Origin: Trachelipus rathkii
Lineage: Eukaryota > Arthropoda > Malacostraca > Isopoda > Trachelipodidae
Direction of reading: 5' to 3'
Assembly (NCBI GenBank): GCA_015478945.1
Contig: JABUQX010078354.1
Span: 1-17,500, forward strand
Length of the DNA: 17,500 nt
A model generated the notes under the pieces. That model was not told where the DNA came from. It worked only from the letters and a program-made list of their open reading frames with translations, and searched no databases. The position numbers were made by a program, and so were the translations under genes. Shown here piece after piece: positions 1-9,480 of this stretch; the first letter of the stretch is position 1, and each line of letters starts with the position of its first letter.

Positions 1-900
1 AATTTTAGTTTTTTTGATTTTGTTTTATTTAATTAAGATGAAGCAGTATGTATATAAGATATATATTGATATTTATAAATATTAAAAAAATCTATTCAAA
101 AATAATCTTAATTATTCTATATATCAACTTTTACTAAAAATTTTATTTTATAATATTTTAATTACATCTAATATATATATATACGTATTAACATTTTTCA
201 CAGTAATAATCCAATATATTATGTAAAAATATAATATTTTAATAATGCGAGAACATGGACAGCCATACAAAATTCTTATAAATGCTGAGTACTCATATAT
301 ATATATAAATATTATAGAGCTATCATTTTAATATTTAATAATTCTTTATATGAATCCCGAAACCATTCTTTATATAATTCACGTCTTGTAGTAGAATATA
401 TTATACATTAGGGGCTGAAACTCGACAGTGAATTGAATACCTATAATAATGACTGTCGAAGGAAAAAATTATGTAATTTCTGTGTGCTTTATGCACGATT
501 TATTCGCTATTCTCTACTATATAATATATATATATATACATTTAAGTAGTAAGGGAGGTCAGACGTTCGATTTAGTGAGGTCTATTAGTATACTTTAATG
601 ACGTATGTTTAATGAATATATACGCCATTTAAATGAATTAAGTGTAAAATAATGTTATATTTAGTTGGGAGAATATATGATAGAATGATTTATATAATTT
701 GATACTCTTCCTTTGGGCTTGGCTTCGTCTACTCGGTATAACTCAGGGGTGATCTGATGAGAATGATATACTATATAATAATATATTTCCACTATATATA
801 TATATATATATATATCCTTATAGAGTATAATCCAGTAGCTTACATATAATAATCAATATATGCCTCAGTTTTAGAGTAGTCCATAGTATATAGTAGGTGT
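1..900. other. AT-rich non-coding region, no gene seen
   Basis: This stretch is strongly AT-rich, with short TA runs (for example 516-540 and 793-817) and scattered higher-complexity patches such as 410-470 and 540-600. I found no open frame of useful length on either strand, no tRNA or rRNA signature and no recognisable transposon end. Confidence 0.6.
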
Positions 901-1290
901 ACTTATATTATATAATTAATATAAATAATATTATAATATTATTAATATATATATATATATATTATATAATATATATATATATATATTATATATAATATAA
1001 ACATTATATTTTAAAATATTCATATTGTAAATATAAATCAATTTATATAAATATAAAATATTAATATACATAATATTATATATATTATTATATATTATTA
1101 TATAATAGTATATATTATACTTATATTATACTTTACCATAGTATATATATGACTTTACTTATAGTGATATAGAATAATTATAATAATATGATATAATATG
1201 ATATATGAGATATTATATTTTTTATAAAAATATATAGATTTTATACTAACATTGTTATATATATATAATAGTATTGATCTTATTGGGTAA
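901..1290. repeat. TA-rich block
   Basis: This is nearly pure A/T sequence made of interrupted TA and TAA runs, densest at about 940-1000. Low-complexity tracts of this kind recur throughout the window, are self-complementary, and can extrude as cruciforms. They are also where assemblies are least reliable. No coding content. Confidence 0.75.
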
Positions 1291-1297
1291 CTCTCAC

Positions 1298-1335
1298 TCA
1301 CTACCATAAATATAATGAGTTTATGTTAGTAGTGA
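1298..1335. repeat. Two-step hairpin with TCACTAC/GTAGTGA arms
   Basis: The outer stem is TCACTAC (1298-1304) paired with GTAGTGA (1329-1335), an exact 7 bp. The inner stem is CATAAA (1305-1310) with TTTATG (1320-1325), an exact 6 bp, leaving a 9-nt loop and a 3-nt bulge (1326-1328). It sits next to TCACTCAC-type sequence and belongs to the recurrent CTCAC/GTGAG hairpins described in the findings. Function unknown. Confidence 0.6.
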
Positions 1336-1659
1336 TTTATGCAATATGCTCGGTCATATATACTTATATATATATATGTCCTGGTACCTATATACTCATT
1401 ATCAAACTCACTCACTACTAATATATGTATACTATATATATATATGTATATATATATCATAATGAGTGATATGTATAATATATATCTATAATATATATGA
1501 TATATTATTATAATTTATAGTATACAGTAAACTTTAAATTTATTGAGACGACACTTAGATTTTTGATAATTTAAGTCATATCATAATTTCTCATTCTGGT
1601 AGGGGATATATATCGTGAGAATCAGTGAGTTATTATATATATGATTCTTTTCTATATAT

Positions 1660-2215
1660 TACATGAAAATGTTTATATATATATAAATAATATTATTTAT
1701 ATATAATATATATATAATATATATATATATATTATATATATAATATATAATAATATTAATATTTAATATTTAATATATAATTAAATATATAGTTATTATA
1801 TTATAATATTATATTATATATATTAATTATATCTATATATATTAATATATATAATACTAATTTATCTATATATATATATATATTATATATATAATATTAT
1901 TATTAATTATATATATAATATAAATTATATATTATATATATATATATTAAATTATATATATAATATATAATATTAATTTATATAGTATATCTATATAATA
2001 TATATATTTACTATTATATATATTAATTATATAGTAATTAATTTAATATATATTATATATTATATATTATATATTAGGGGTTATATCTATATATATAATA
2101 ACTTATATATATATATTTATCCCTTATATATATTTTAATAATAAAAAGCGTGAATATGTATATTAGGAATAGTAATAATATATCGTGATATAATATATAT
2201 AATTATATGGTGAAT
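1660..2215. repeat. Long TA-rich block
   Basis: More than 500 bp consist almost entirely of TATATA, TTATTA and TAATAT permutations, with a few isolated G/C bases near 2077-2081 and 2121-2123. Nothing in it suggests a gene. Confidence 0.8.
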
Positions 2216-2226
2216 ATATAATTATT

Positions 2227-2249
2227 ACTCACGAGTGAGTGAAACTCAC
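2227..2249. repeat. Triple alternating ACTCAC/GTGAGT palindrome
   Basis: ACTCAC (2227-2232), GTGAGT (2235-2240) and ACTCAC (2244-2249) alternate in orientation with spacers of 2 and 3 nt. The central arm can therefore pair with either neighbour. This is a compact island of GC-containing symmetry inside TA-rich DNA. Confidence 0.65.
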
Positions 2250-3235
2250 GTATATGAATTTTATATATATATAAAATCGCCAGACACCTATTATCAAACT
2301 TGTATAGGAAATTTGACATCGAGCACTTCCAAAAGTCAATAAAAATCTTGTTTAAAGCTTCGGTGGAAAATTGCATCGTTTTTTATACACTTATCCGTGA
2401 GAACTTAACTATTTTTATCATATTTTTTTTAACTCTCCACGCTTTGTCACGGGACAATATAAAATATTTTATAAATGCCAAATAATTTAAATGAGAGAGT
2501 AAACATGTAAAATCTTTATTTAATTAGATGCACATTACACTATATACACTAAGCCACCTATCGTCGACGTCGAGAGTCTCACTCGACTCGCTTTGGTCGC
2601 CTCGCTTGTTATTTGATATAAACATTCATACAGTACTTGAGTATTCTTTTTCGAGTGCTTATTTTTTTTGAAGTTAAAAGCTAAAGTACAATACATGCTC
2701 TTACGGTGAGCCACCGTAAAGCAGAGACAGGTATTTATATGGATACGCCCACAACCGTGCATAATGTTATTTATATTTAATATCAGGTAATGAGTAGTAT
2801 GTAGTGCTTGTACTCTCTCTTAGGTGTGTAAAATTATTTATCTAGTGTGATAAATCACTAACAGCTAATGAGGTCAGGTAGTACGATAACGGTGAGGTAG
2901 GACTCGTCCCACTACCTATATTAGTACCCCACGTCGGTCTATCGTGAGAGATACCTATATACTATATACTATTAAAATAAATATATATAATATTATCTAA
3001 ATAATTATTATAATAAGAAATAAATATAAATTAAATATAAATAACAGGTATATATAACTAATATATTATAAAAATTAATCAATAATAGATAATATATATA
3101 ATTAAAAATAGCTATATATAAACACTGTGACTAATAATATAATCAGTTATATTTATTCTCTATATAACTCATTTTTCTCTACATATATTCTTTCTCTATA
3201 TTGGGAGTTTTATAAGTTAACTATTATATAATACT
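2250..3235. other. Mixed-composition intergenic stretch, no gene recognised
   Basis: The part from 2290 to 2960 is more complex than its surroundings, and the rest returns to AT-rich sequence. Short open frames exist (2300-2485 on plus, 2535-2762 on minus), but they have no recognisable motifs, no supporting signals and AT-driven composition, so I do not call them genes. Confidence 0.45.
2701..2719. repeat. Perfect 8-bp hairpin
   Basis: TTACGGTG (2701-2708) and CACCGTAA (2712-2719) are exact reverse complements separated by a 3-nt loop, AGC. There is no U-tract after it on either strand, so it does not look like a terminator. Confidence 0.55.
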
Positions 3236-3239
3236 CACG

Positions 3240-3359
3240 TAGTTATATATATATATACTATATATATATAATATATATATATATATTATCCTAACATACG
3301 TTAGCAATATGGTTAGACGATTTGATGTCCAGTATATATATATATATAGTATATTATAT

Positions 3360-3391
<32 letters not shown>

Positions 3392-3403
3392 ATATATATA
3401 ATT

Positions 3404-3460
<57 letters not shown>

Positions 3461-3467
3461 ATTATAT

Positions 3468-3498
<31 letters not shown>

Positions 3499-3560
3499 CT
3501 ATATATATATATATTTATATATAATATTTTATATATATAAGAACAATTATATATATATAT
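3240..3560. repeat. TA microsatellite block 1
   Basis: This is almost uninterrupted alternating TA for about 300 bp, broken mainly by extra A or T bases that shift the register and by a short complex patch at 3290-3330. The apparent reading frame at 3322-3540 encodes only Tyr-Ile repeats, which is the translation of TA repeats and not a protein. Confidence 0.9.
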
Positions 3561-3679
3561 ATAATATAACGATTTTAAAATTTATAATACTATTACGATA
3601 TACTAGTATTATTTTATATAACATATCTACTATATTTTAATATAAAAATGGAATGCAAGGCCTATATTATATTATATAA

Positions 3680-3911
3680 TTAATATATATATCATATAAT
3701 AATATATGTATATATAATATATATATATATATATATTCTATATTATATATATATATATAAATATATATATATATAATATATATATAATATATATTAATAT
3801 ATATAAATAATATAATATTATATATATATAATATATACTAATATTATTATATTATATATAATATTATATTTATAAATATAAACCTATTATATATAATAAT
3901 ATATATATATT

Positions 3912-3988
<77 letters not shown>
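3680..3988. repeat. TA microsatellite block 2
   Basis: Alternating TA tracts end in a pure AT run of about 45 bp (about 3943-3987). The block stops abruptly at 3988, where ordinary-complexity sequence begins. That sharp edge marks the border of the region holding the decayed gene. Confidence 0.9.
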
Positions 3989-4229
3989 TAATTATAATAT
4001 TAATAGTCTGGGAGTTGTAATTTTGGTGGATTAAACTCAATACATGGTCAAATTGGGTGCTTCACCTTGGCTCTCTGATAGTGGACAAAAATCAATTTAT
4101 TGAATTTCAATATCTAATGTCTAGGACCTCAACTTTAGTGTTTTTTTTATAAAGGGTTTTGACATCGTTTTTAACTATTTTTAAGTTATGAATTTTTAAT
4201 ATGCCTTTTGTTCTTCAATTTGGTTTTAA

Positions 4230-4262
4230 TACTAATTGAGAGCTATTTCTGTCTCTTTTCAG
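4230..4262 (+). promoter_or_regulatory. Candidate spliceosomal 3' splice site
   Basis: A branch-point-like TACTAAT (4230-4236) is followed by a pyrimidine-rich tract that ends in CAG at 4260-4262. The branch-to-AG distance of just under 30 nt is typical of nuclear introns. No 5' splice site could be assigned, so the exon structure is unproven. Confidence 0.35.
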
Positions 4263-4271
4263 ATCCAGTGA

Positions 4272-4502
4272 ATGAACCCGTTTTATGATAAGTCTTTTGT
4301 GGTTGCAGTGTTTATTACTATTAAATTGTCAAGACGTATCATTGGCAATGTGCAACAAGGCTATAAGAAGATCAAGGCATGCATATTCGGTATACCACAA
4401 CTCACTTGTCCGAAAATCAGTACCAACTGGCCTGAGGAAGTTTTTAGAGCACTGACAGTTCCATCAGTAGTGAACATAGATGCCAGTGCTCTCCACTCAT
4501 AA
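4272..4502 (+). CDS. Unrecognised 76-residue open frame after a splice-acceptor-like site
   Basis: An ATG-to-stop frame of 76 codons starts 9 nt after the candidate acceptor AG. An in-frame TGA at 4269-4271 directly precedes the ATG, so the frame cannot continue an upstream exon. If real, it would begin in an exon whose 5' part is untranslated. Composition is more complex than the surrounding TA DNA, and the middle is lysine-rich. I see no known motif and cannot tie it to the decayed gene downstream. It could be the remnant of an N-terminal exon or chance. Confidence 0.2.
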   Translation: MNPFYDKSFVVAVFITIKLSRRIIGNVQQGYKKIKACIFGIPQLTCPKISTNWPEEVFRALTVPSVVNIDASALHS

Positions 4503-5104
4503 CCAATTCATAGCAAAGTTTAGATAGGCACACATAATATAAGGACATAAATAAAATAATAGAGGCATTCCACTATTATTGATTATGATTTTGAAGTTGT
4601 TTATAAGGTGAAGTGAACGAGAAACTAATAGTGAATGTCAAGGAATTGATGAAATATTCAAGAAAATAAACATCTTCTCTAACATATCAAGATAAAATAA
4701 AATCAATTTTCTCAGTCTCATTCGACAGTTAGCGCGATGTCCACAGCGTTGTGTTCATAACAGCGTATCAATAATGACTCTTTGAAAATAAGAGAGATGA
4801 TGTATAATCTGAAAATGAAAAGAAGAGATGACTAATCTCTGGAAATGGAAAATTATAGATGTAATGCAAAACTTCAAGACGCATGATAATAGGAAGGTTG
4901 AACAAGGAAAGAACAGAGAAAAACATGAACTTCAGGAAAGGAAAAGGAAACGGTTGACATTTGAGACACAAAGACACAAAGAAACGCAAAAATGTGTAAG
5001 TTCAGTTGAATTATCAGGCAGCGAGAAGTGATGTGCCTAGAAAGAATCATTTTCTTAAATCCAGAAGAAATGAAGATATGTCACCCTAAAATAGAACCAG
5101 TATC
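4503..5104. other. Ordinary-complexity stretch without a recognised gene
   Basis: The segment is less AT-rich than the window average and purine-rich on the plus strand around 4780-5030. A plus-strand open frame at 4828-5031 is rich in Lys, Glu and Arg, as expected from that purine bias, and has no recognisable motif. It may be the eroded 5' part of the unit that contains the decayed gene, but I cannot show this. Confidence 0.35.
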
Positions 5105-6745
5105 CTGAGTCTCGTGTAAAGCATTAGAGGGACAAATGGTGCGCAATAGAGATGCATGCTCATAGTTAATGCTGCACTCAAGGACCTCGGACTGGCCAAA
5201 AAACGTTGTTGATTCAAGTAAGTTACAACGCCAAAAAAAATACTGGAGAGACAAACAGTCAGAGGAGCCATTTGCCTTCGCACACAAGAGGGTAGGTCTG
5301 CATTGGTTTCGATGAAAAAATAGATAAACATTTGTCGATACTGGAGGTGTGCGTAGAGAAAGTTAGAAGAAAGAACATTACGTGCTAAGTGTCATTGTCC
5401 AGATGCATGTTAACATCAGATCACGTAGTCTAACTCAGGAAGATTCGAGATGTACTTTAATGAAATTCTGGGTATATTGAACGAACAAGATCTACAGAGA
5501 ATTTAAGAGCAGTGATTTGCCGATGGAACTCCTGTGAATACGGGTACCAAGAATGGAATAATCACATTTGTTGGAGTTACATCTTAAAAGACAACTTCAA
5601 TGGCTCATATGCATGTTGCATTTTACTGAACTGCCACTCAGGAAGTTATTTAGTGTTGTGATGGGAGCCAACTGGCCCATCGTCACATGAGGACCTTAAA
5701 AACCAAACTGGCTCTCATTTGATCCTCAGACCAAACTCATCATTAATTTTCAACCATTCCAGGCTCTGTAGTTGATATTCCTGAAACAGTCACGAAAGAT
5801 CTAAGTTCTGACCAGCTTTATTTACCAAAAAATCTGTTTATTAATTCGCAAGGGTAAAAAATCAGATCATAATATAATGTCGTATTATGAAAACTGGCAC
5901 AGCGGGGTCACTAACCATGCAAGGTGGCGTAACTAAGCTACAGAACTGAGCTATCGATTGTACGTTTTCAACAGAATCCGAGCATCAATGATCGAGGCGT
6001 TGGTAACGATTTCGTAACTGAATCTTCGATATGCCCCCAACTCATATGAAATTCTATTACCTGCTCCCTCGATCCATACCCTTCATGATACAAGATTGGT
6101 GACAAAATTTTTCACTTTATGGTACTCTTAACAGAGTGTAATAATCAAAAACTCTCCCTGAGGATCAGAACATCATTTCTCCAGTGCTCCTAAAAACTCC
6201 TATTTTGTCATCCAGAAAACCTTGTTGCTAGCTGGTGTTGCAGATGAACGGGAAACATTAAGTTTTTCATGTCAACAAATTCTTCAGCAAGAAAGGAAAA
6301 TTTCGCTCCACAATGTGCCAGTTCGCTGCATTTGATAAAGGCACTAAACTTTGATACAATCTCAACGCCAGCTTCCTACATGGAACTGATAGACTGGGGG
6401 AGTACTCCTATAACCCCCCCACACACGCTCTTTATAGACCTGTATATTAGTGAGATTAGATATTTTGGTGTTAGTTCGAGATACTAACAAATTACATCTA
6501 CCAAAGTACATGTTGTTCGATTCTCGACAAATATTAATTTATTGACCCTAATGTGTCAAATATATATTTCAGCTTTTCTAAGCTAGTCAGTGGGAAGGTT
6601 AAACATAACTAGTCAATGTCATGTGCAGTGCATACTTCTCGACATGGTGAGGAATATCACTACACAACTCAACACATTTCTACACGAAATACGAAATCCT
6701 TCAGTAAGACAAAATCTATTTTCTATGAGATTTTGTACTATGCAG
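5105..6745 (+). pseudogene. Decayed gene of an uncharacterised, mobile-element-linked invertebrate protein family
   Basis: Plus-strand fragments in alternating frames follow, in order, motifs I recall from a large uncharacterised protein family of invertebrate genomes. They are VVDSSKLQRQ (from about 5205), KKEHYVL (near 5370), DGTPVNTGTKNGIITF (5522-5569), LLELHLKRQLQWLICMLH (5568-5621), FTELPLRKLFSVVMG (5622-5666), DLSSDQLYL (5798-5824), HARW (5916-5927), YRLYV (5952-5966), YAP (6030-6038), HPENLVAS (6209-6232), NFDTISTPASYMELIDW (6347-6397), PITPP (6407-6421) and CHVQ (6617-6628). The collinear order is the main evidence. Frames switch at least four times (near 5566, 5690-5760, 5850 and 6215-6330), and in-frame stops occur at 5688 and 5931, among others. 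The family's biochemical function is unknown to me. Its recurrence in many copies per genome suggests a mobile element, which is inference. No terminal repeats were found around it. No intact product is expected unless the indels are sequencing errors. Confidence 0.6.
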
Positions 6746-6759
6746 GTCTGTAATTTACG

Positions 6760-7470
6760 CAAATATCACACATGCATAACCGAAACAGTAAGTGATATTT
6801 ATGACCTATACTGATACTGCGCTAATATAATATCATTATTTTTGTCTCTGTTTCAAATTAAAAAGATCTACAAACGTTAATGATCCTTGAGGGCTACTCA
6901 TAAAACAAATCTTAGAGAACTTATTTTAACACATTTCAGTTCGTTACTGAAGTGAGCCATCATAATAAAGAGTTTGTTTCGAAAAATGCACATCACTACA
7001 ATATTATGTATGTTTTTCAACCCAGGCTAAATATAAACAGTGTCGTACCATAAAACTGAAAAATCACAAAAAGGAGCTAGATTAGTATATTAATAAAGGA
7101 GAGTTTAAAAGATGCGAGAGATTTTGTAAAACTCTTACCTAGCTTCTAAAACAATAAACTAAACATAACAATAAACATCAATAGAGGCATGCAAGGCACA
7201 GTAAAAATTTGAGAGTACAAAACTAATGTAGCTAAATAGAGCATGAGAGTGAGAGCATTAAACTTAAGCATAAATGATTCTATTGCACACACTAAAGTAG
7301 CAATAAACCGCACTACGATCTATTGCACAAATGCAAGCCAAATCTGGCAACATTCGAGATTATATTTCATACGTATACTATATATACTATACAAAAACTA
7401 CATAAACTAAACATTAAAGCCATCACTAACCATGTCAGCATAACTATACTAGTAACATATATTATAGTTA
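6760..7470. other. AT-rich unique-looking stretch, nothing identified
   Basis: Complexity is moderate, with no microsatellite and no open frame with recognisable content. It could hold the 3' flank of the decayed gene's parent element, but I find no polyadenylation tail, target-site duplication or terminal inverted repeat to define an end. Confidence 0.4.
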
Positions 7471-7479
7471 ACAATATTT

Positions 7480-7483
<4 letters not shown>

Positions 7484-7524
<41 letters not shown>
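7484..7524. repeat. Pure AT microsatellite
   Basis: About 20 uninterrupted AT dinucleotides. It marks the right edge of the ordinary-composition region that begins at 3988. A second, interrupted TA tract follows at about 7570-7640. Confidence 0.9.
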
Positions 7525-7525
<1 letters not shown>

Positions 7526-7639
7526 CGTGAGCTCACTAATCCTGAGAAAATAAAAACTTTTTTTCATACATAAATATTATATATACTATATAATATATAT
7601 ATATATATATATATATTAGTATAATATATATATATATAA

Positions 7640-8100
7640 GGGTAATACTGAAAGTATATAGGGCTTAATATACATATTTAAGTATTAATAATATCATATT
7701 AATTGATATACAAACAATCCATCTGTCAAAAATAATGTATACACCCTCTCACACTTTTCTCAGTTTATATTATTTTATATCTATTTTTACTATTGAATTT
7801 AAAACATACGAGATAACTTGATAACTCCAGCTTCATGATATACTATACATACTAAAAAATATCTATCATATATAACATAACAAATATACCTACACACTCT
7901 TTAACCTCAGTGAGTAAACTATTTAAGGGAAGATACCGGTGAGATATAATAACACTAAATAACAATATATATAATATATATATAATATAATAATACTAAA
8001 TATCAACTCATATACTATAGAAATAGGCATCTGAATTTAACCTCAATCATCGCTTACTCACACCAAGACATTATCTAGATATATATATATATATATATTC
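7640..8100. other. AT-rich intergenic stretch
   Basis: Non-coding, AT-rich sequence. From about 7740 to 8110 the plus strand repeatedly carries CTCAC-type words, the pyrimidine orientation of the motif that appears as GTGAG after 8396. No gene seen. Confidence 0.4.
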
Positions 8101-8102
8101 AT

Positions 8103-8155
8103 ATACTCACACCTGTGTGATAAGGCCAAACTATAATGATAGTCTGAGTGAGTAT
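8103..8155. repeat. Nested hairpin with ATACTCA/TGAGTAT arms
   Basis: ATACTCA (8103-8109) pairs exactly with TGAGTAT (8149-8155). Overlapping it is the nearly self-complementary TCACACCTGTGTGA (8107-8120, stem TCACAC/GTGTGA around CT), so two alternative folds compete for the same bases. It is a member of the CTCAC/GTGAG hairpin set. Confidence 0.55.
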
Positions 8156-8305
8156 CAATACACTTCAATTTGGCAAATCATAATATTATATATATATATT
8201 ATATATATTATACTAAATATAATCATAAACATTAATAAAATATATATAACTCACATCATTCGAGTACTCAGTTACATAAATTTGAGTGACAAATTATACG
8301 TCCTT

Positions 8306-8355
8306 GTGTGCTAAGCTTGCCTGTCCGGAAAAGCTCTTTATGTGGCTGAGCACAC
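8306..8355. repeat. Nested hairpin in dispersed repeat copy 1
   Basis: The outer stem is GTGTGCT (8306-8312) with AGCACAC (8349-8355), exact. The inner stem is AGCTT (8314-8318) with AAGCT (8331-8335), exact. The fold is not a tRNA: it lacks a T arm, an acceptor end and the expected spacing. Confidence 0.45.
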
Positions 8356-8386
8356 TTATTTTTTAAAAGCTCTTGTGTATCACAAA

Positions 8387-8401
8387 CTCACACATTGTGA
8401 G
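8387..8401. repeat. Compact CTCACA/TGTGAG hairpin
   Basis: CTCACA (8387-8392) pairs exactly with TGTGAG (8396-8401) around the loop CAT. It lies where the plus strand changes from CTCAC words (7740-8390) to GTGAG words (8397-8820). Confidence 0.55.
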
Positions 8402-8814
8402 AGAGTGAGAGGCTTACAAAATTTGAAGTAAATATAAAAACTTGCTAAAAATTTTGGTATAAAACAAAAAATTTTTTCTCAATTTGCCCAGGCAAATTTT
8501 CAGAATCAAAACTTAATCAGACTCTGCAGCTCACAGACTGTCTGTAGCTGTTGGGTATATACTAAGAGTAATAATTTTCTGGTGAGGGAAATATAATTTA
8601 TTTATATTTATCAATATCCTCATATACTATATATATATAGGCCGTTATTTATTTATTTATGGTATATAATATAGTATAGAGATCACTACGTGACGAAGTA
8701 GTATCTTTAGAGTCAAGTGTGTGAGAGTATCACTTATACTGATAAGACAGAGTAGGTTAGTGGATCTAGTATAGTATCACGTGTGAGCGAGAATATATAT
8801 CAAGGGTGAGTGTA

Positions 8815-9190
8815 TATACATTTATTATATATATATATATATATAATATTAATATACTATAATATATTATTAATAATATTATAATATATATATTATATAT
8901 TAATTATAATATATATATTATAAATATTAATTAATTTATAGTATATATATATATTTACTAATATATATATATTATTAAATACTATATAATATATTTACTA
9001 TATATTAATATTAAATATATAATATTAATAATATATTATATTATGAATAATATCTATATATATATAATAATATATTATATATATATATATATTTATATAA
9101 TATATATATTTATATAATATATAATTTATATAATATATAATTTATAGTTAAATATATAATTTATATATATATATATAATATATGGATACA
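8815..9190. repeat. Long TA-rich block
   Basis: Nearly pure A/T, alternating TA with TTA/TAA interruptions, and a locally repeated ATAATTTATATAAT-like unit near 9110-9170. No coding content. Confidence 0.8.
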
Positions 9191-9446
9191 TAAAAATTAA
9201 CATATAGTTAAACATTATATGATAATACTGTATGACTAACATCACATTATATAGTATAAGGTACCTATATATATATTAATTAATATGATTTATAATTTAC
9301 GTATTCATAAAATACATTTAATTCTATACTTATATACCTCATTAAATCATATATTACTATTAAAAATTTAAAATTATTTTTCGACATTTTTGTATTATTA
9401 TAATTATATATATATAATATATCTATCTATACTATATATATCTATC
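9190..9446. other. AT-rich intergenic stretch
   Basis: No genes or clear repeats apart from a short TA run around 9405-9422. Confidence 0.45.
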
Positions 9447-9480
9447 GACGTAGGCAGGATTTCATTTAGGGGCAAAGGTT
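9447..9480. mobile_element. Possible short transposon scrap
   Basis: The sequence around GTAGGCAGGATTTCATTT (9450-9467) followed by AGGGGCAAA resembles a motif I recall at the ends or 3' parts of DNA transposons and related repeats in invertebrate genomes, in the form GTAGCCAGGATTT followed by a G-run. Only about 30 bp match and no second end was found, so this is a weak assignment. Confidence 0.25.

Larger units (their letters stand above)
8290..8540 (+). repeat. Dispersed repeat copy 1
   Basis: This segment matches the reverse complement of about 11760-11980. The clearest shared block is AAAATTTTTTCTCAA, then a TTGC-containing stretch, then a CTTA(A)TCAGACT..GCAGC block (8468-8530 here, 11763-11827 there). 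Weaker collinear similarity runs leftwards through an ACAAAATTTGAA-like block and a TTATTTTTTAA-like block to TGTGCT. The copies are clearly diverged. The segment also contains hairpins at 8306-8355 and 8387-8401. Type of element unknown. Confidence 0.5.

Noticed and set aside
3322..3540. Plus-strand open frame of 72 codons
   Set aside because: It encodes only Tyr/Ile-type repeats from alternating TA sequence and is a by-product of the microsatellite.
5081..5331. Two overlapping minus-strand open frames
   Set aside because: They lie antisense to the decayed plus-strand gene, whose collinear motifs explain the region better.
6190..6390. A protein-like minus-strand frame of about 55 codons
   Set aside because: It is in codon register antisense to the conserved plus-strand block ending in PITPP. 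Register-matched antisense frames often look protein-like.
8306..8355. tRNA-like fold
   Set aside because: Only two nested stems are present, with no T arm, anticodon arm geometry or acceptor stem.
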